Of a DNA stretch of 5,894 bases, positions 4,878 to 5,894 are shown piece after piece. Under the pieces are notes generated by a model. It ran no database searches. It was given only the letters and a program-made list of their open reading frames with translations, and was not told the origin of the DNA. Source of the DNA: an uncultured Clostridiaceae bacterium. GTDB taxonomy: Bacteria > Bacillota > Clostridia > Lachnospirales > Lachnospiraceae. The first letter of the stretch is position 1; every line of letters starts with the position of its first letter. The DNA lies in NCBI GenBank assembly GCA_902477765.1, contig CABSIM010000070.1, forward strand, positions 1-5,894. Reading direction: 5' to 3'. The position numbers and the translations under genes are program-made.

Positions 4878-5591
4878 TCAGTCACCCAGTACGTTGACGA
4901 TCTTATAGGGATTTCTGTAGGTCCAGTTGGAAATGGTGATCCCCGTCCGTTCATTGGAGGCATGTACCACCTGACCGTTGCCGATATACATGGCCACATG
5001 GTTGATGCTGCTGCCGCTGCTGTAAAATACCAGATCACCGGGCCGGATCTCCTCCGCACTGATTACCCGGCCGCATCCTGCCTGTGCGGCAGAGGAATGA
5101 GGAAGCACCACCCCGGCCGAATTTTTCATCACATATGCGGTAAATCCGGAACAGTCCACTCCGGTATTGGGATTGGTTCCGCCGTAGACATACCGTCCTC
5201 CCACAAACTGCTGTGCATAGGTCACCAGTTCCTGCCGGCGGACCGCCGACATGTTTTGGACCTCTGCGGTAGTCTCTGCAACCGTGGCTGCCTGCACCGT
5301 GTTCAGATACCCTTCCGTGTCATCCACGGAAATCTTTACCCAGCTGCTGTCCACCATTTCAAGTACCTGATATGTATTGCCCGAAACAGCTTCTCCGACC
5401 ACTTCCGCTTCCGTATCCGGCTCCGCATACAGCGCCGGGTTCATGTCATCCACCTTTACCAGAAGGGAGGAGCTTGTCTGATATCCCGGTCCCTGACTGG
5501 CTTCAGCTGTCATGGCGGGTCCCTGTACCACTGTCATGAATGCGGCACAGAAGCAGATTGCTCCAAAGGTCTTAAAAAATCCGTTTCTCAT
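4878..5591 (-). CDS. Secreted SH3b-NlpC/P60 (C40) peptidoglycan endopeptidase
   Basis: A 237-residue exported cell-wall hydrolase expected to cut peptide stems in peptidoglycan, typically the gamma-D-Glu to diamino-acid bond. A signal peptide covers about 1-31 (MRNGFFK, a hydrophobic core, then MTAEA). An SH3b-like domain at about 43-100 includes LYAEPDTEAEVVG and WVKI. A short Ala/Thr linker follows, then the NlpC/P60 domain at about 118-237. Catalytic residues are Cys147 in GVDCSGF, His198 in INHVAMYIG and the third polar residue His210 in VVHASN; RPGDLVFY (183-190) is also typical. The start at 5591 has GGGAG five bases upstream, whereas an in-frame ATG at 5603 has no ribosome site. It has its own consensus promoter and a WalR-like site in the leader. 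No strong terminator of its own follows; only a 6-bp hairpin sits at the stop codon (4865-4879). Confidence 0.93.
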   Translation of the reverse strand: MRNGFFKTFGAICFCAAFMTVVQGPAMTAEASQGPGYQTSSSLLVKVDDMNPALYAEPDTEAEVVGEAVSGNTYQVLEMVDSSWVKISVDDTEGYLNTVQAATVAETTAEVQNMSAVRRQELVTYAQQFVGGRYVYGGTNPNTGVDCSGFTAYVMKNSAGVVLPHSSAAQAGCGRVISAEEIRPGDLVFYSSGSSINHVAMYIGNGQVVHASNERTGITISNWTYRNPYKIVNVLGD

Positions 5592-5610
5592 ATAATCTCC
5601 CATCTAATTT

Positions 5611-5656
5611 ATTACAATTCGTTTTTATTTGTTACAAATTTGTTAAATATATTACA
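5611..5656 (-). repeat. Three TGTAAY motifs at exact 20-bp spacing in the hydrolase leader
   Basis: On the minus strand TGTAAT, TGTAAC and TGTAAT occupy 5656-5651, 5636-5631 and 5616-5611, each 20 bp from the next, or about two helical turns. They lie between the predicted transcription start and the ribosome site. The motif resembles WalR half-sites, so the set may extend the box listed separately. The high AT content makes chance repeats easier. Confidence 0.45.
5630..5646 (+). promoter_or_regulatory. WalR (YycF)-like box in the NlpC/P60 leader
   Basis: TGTTAC (5630-5635), a five-base gap, and TGTTAA (5641-5646) fit the published WalR consensus TGTWAH-N5-TGTWAH at every position. WalR directly controls cell-wall hydrolase genes in Bacillus and Staphylococcus, which is the kind of gene found here. 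The site is about 10-27 bases downstream of the predicted transcription start, on the opposite strand, a position that would favour repression. Binding is inferred only. Confidence 0.5.
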
Positions 5657-5662
5657 TTCATG

Positions 5663-5691
5663 ATTATATTTTCCTTGGGCATTTTTGTCAA
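5663..5691 (-). promoter_or_regulatory. Consensus sigma-A promoter of the NlpC/P60 hydrolase
   Basis: A perfect TTGACA (5691-5686) and a perfect TATAAT (5668-5663) are 17 bases apart on the minus strand. Upstream A-tracts (about 5704-5733) look like an UP element. Transcription is expected from about 5656, giving a leader of about 65 bases. With a full-consensus promoter, control would probably act by repression. Confidence 0.88.
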
Positions 5692-5766
5692 GTCTTATGA
5701 ACTAATTAATATTTTTTTAATGTTTTTTTCACAACTTTTTCCCTTGATTCCGCGTCCCGCAGGCAG

Positions 5767-5805
5767 AAAAAAACAGGGGCCGCCGGCGGGGCAGTCCCTG
5801 TTTTT
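5767..5805 (-). terminator. Strong, potentially bidirectional hairpin terminator
   Basis: AAAAACAGGG (5769-5778) pairs with CCCTGTTTTT (5796-5805), with further pairing inside a GC-rich loop. On the minus strand a run of seven Ts (5773-5767) follows the stem, so it would stop transcription of a gene entering from the right. It is also competent on the plus strand, although no plus-strand gene precedes it here. Confidence 0.75.
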
Positions 5806-5831
5806 CATTGTCGTTCTTTTTCTGTGATATT

Positions 5832-5870
5832 TTATGTTTCCGGCCCTCTGGCGGTCGGATTCTGATGCAG
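5832..5870 (-). CDS. Possible C-terminal tail of a minus-strand gene, unidentified
   Basis: One minus-strand frame reads LHQNPTARGPET and then TAA (5834-5832), 27 bases before the terminator hairpin. The remaining gene would lie beyond the contig end. Only 12 residues are visible, so no family can be named, and the frame choice rests on its stop being well placed relative to the terminator. Confidence 0.3.
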   Translation of the reverse strand: MHQNPTARGPET

Positions 5871-5894
5871 AGATCGGAAGAGCGTCGTGTAGGG
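5871..5894. other. Illumina TruSeq adapter sequence left at the contig end
   Basis: From 5871 the sequence is AGATCGGAAGAGC followed by GTCGTGTAGGG. This is the first 24 bases of the TruSeq adapter read-through on the universal-adapter side. It is not genomic and should be trimmed; the true sequence ends at 5870. Confidence 0.97.

Noticed and set aside
4863..5663. A 266-codon plus-strand frame opposite the NlpC/P60 gene
   Set aside because: It is antisense to a hydrolase with intact Cys/His/His residues, a signal peptide and a consensus promoter; the plus-strand product shows no domain.

Overview
The window is most likely from a Lachnospiraceae-type member of the Clostridia (Bacillota). Supporting signs are moderate GC with AT-rich intergenic regions, strong AGGAGG-type ribosome sites, consensus sigma-A promoters, a tetrahydrofolate riboswitch in front of folT, and a membrane-anchored papain-like peptidase of a kind common in gut Clostridia. 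The family assignment is inference. The right end is not biological: the last 24 bases (5871-5894) match the start of the Illumina TruSeq adapter, so the genomic sequence stops at 5870.

Layout, left to right. Bases 1-416 (minus) hold the N-terminal part of a C1A-type cysteine peptidase running off the left edge. It starts at a TTG codon inside the end of the next gene. Bases 391-1572 (minus) encode a THUMP-domain class I RNA methyltransferase of the RlmL/YpsC type, with its own good promoter at 1671-1699. Bases 1708-2010 (minus) encode a single-domain rhodanese, preceded by a leader with two sets of inverted repeats. A rho-independent terminator at 2181-2218 closes a 53-residue Asn/Ser-repeat protein (2236-2397, minus), which follows a MATE-family exporter (2476-3831, minus).

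The divergent intergenic region 3832-4180 carries the MATE promoter with a 10-bp tandem repeat in its leader on one side. On the other side it carries a promoter, a THF riboswitch (4008-4122) and a putative expression platform for folT (4181-4750, plus), the substrate-binding S component of a folate ECF transporter. folT ends in a strong terminator (4787-4820) and converges on a secreted SH3b-NlpC/P60 cell-wall hydrolase (4878-5591, minus). That hydrolase has a perfect TTGACA-N17-TATAAT promoter and, in its leader, a sequence matching the WalR (YycF) box consensus. A bidirectional hairpin terminator (5767-5805) and a possible C-terminal tail of another minus-strand gene complete the window.

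The genes do not form one pathway. The window looks like ordinary chromosome with separately controlled housekeeping and envelope genes. I see no phage, transposon, CRISPR or defence module. The most interesting points are regulatory (WalR-like box, riboswitch platform, inverted repeat over the rhodanese promoter) and the small repeat protein with a possible sporulation-type promoter.
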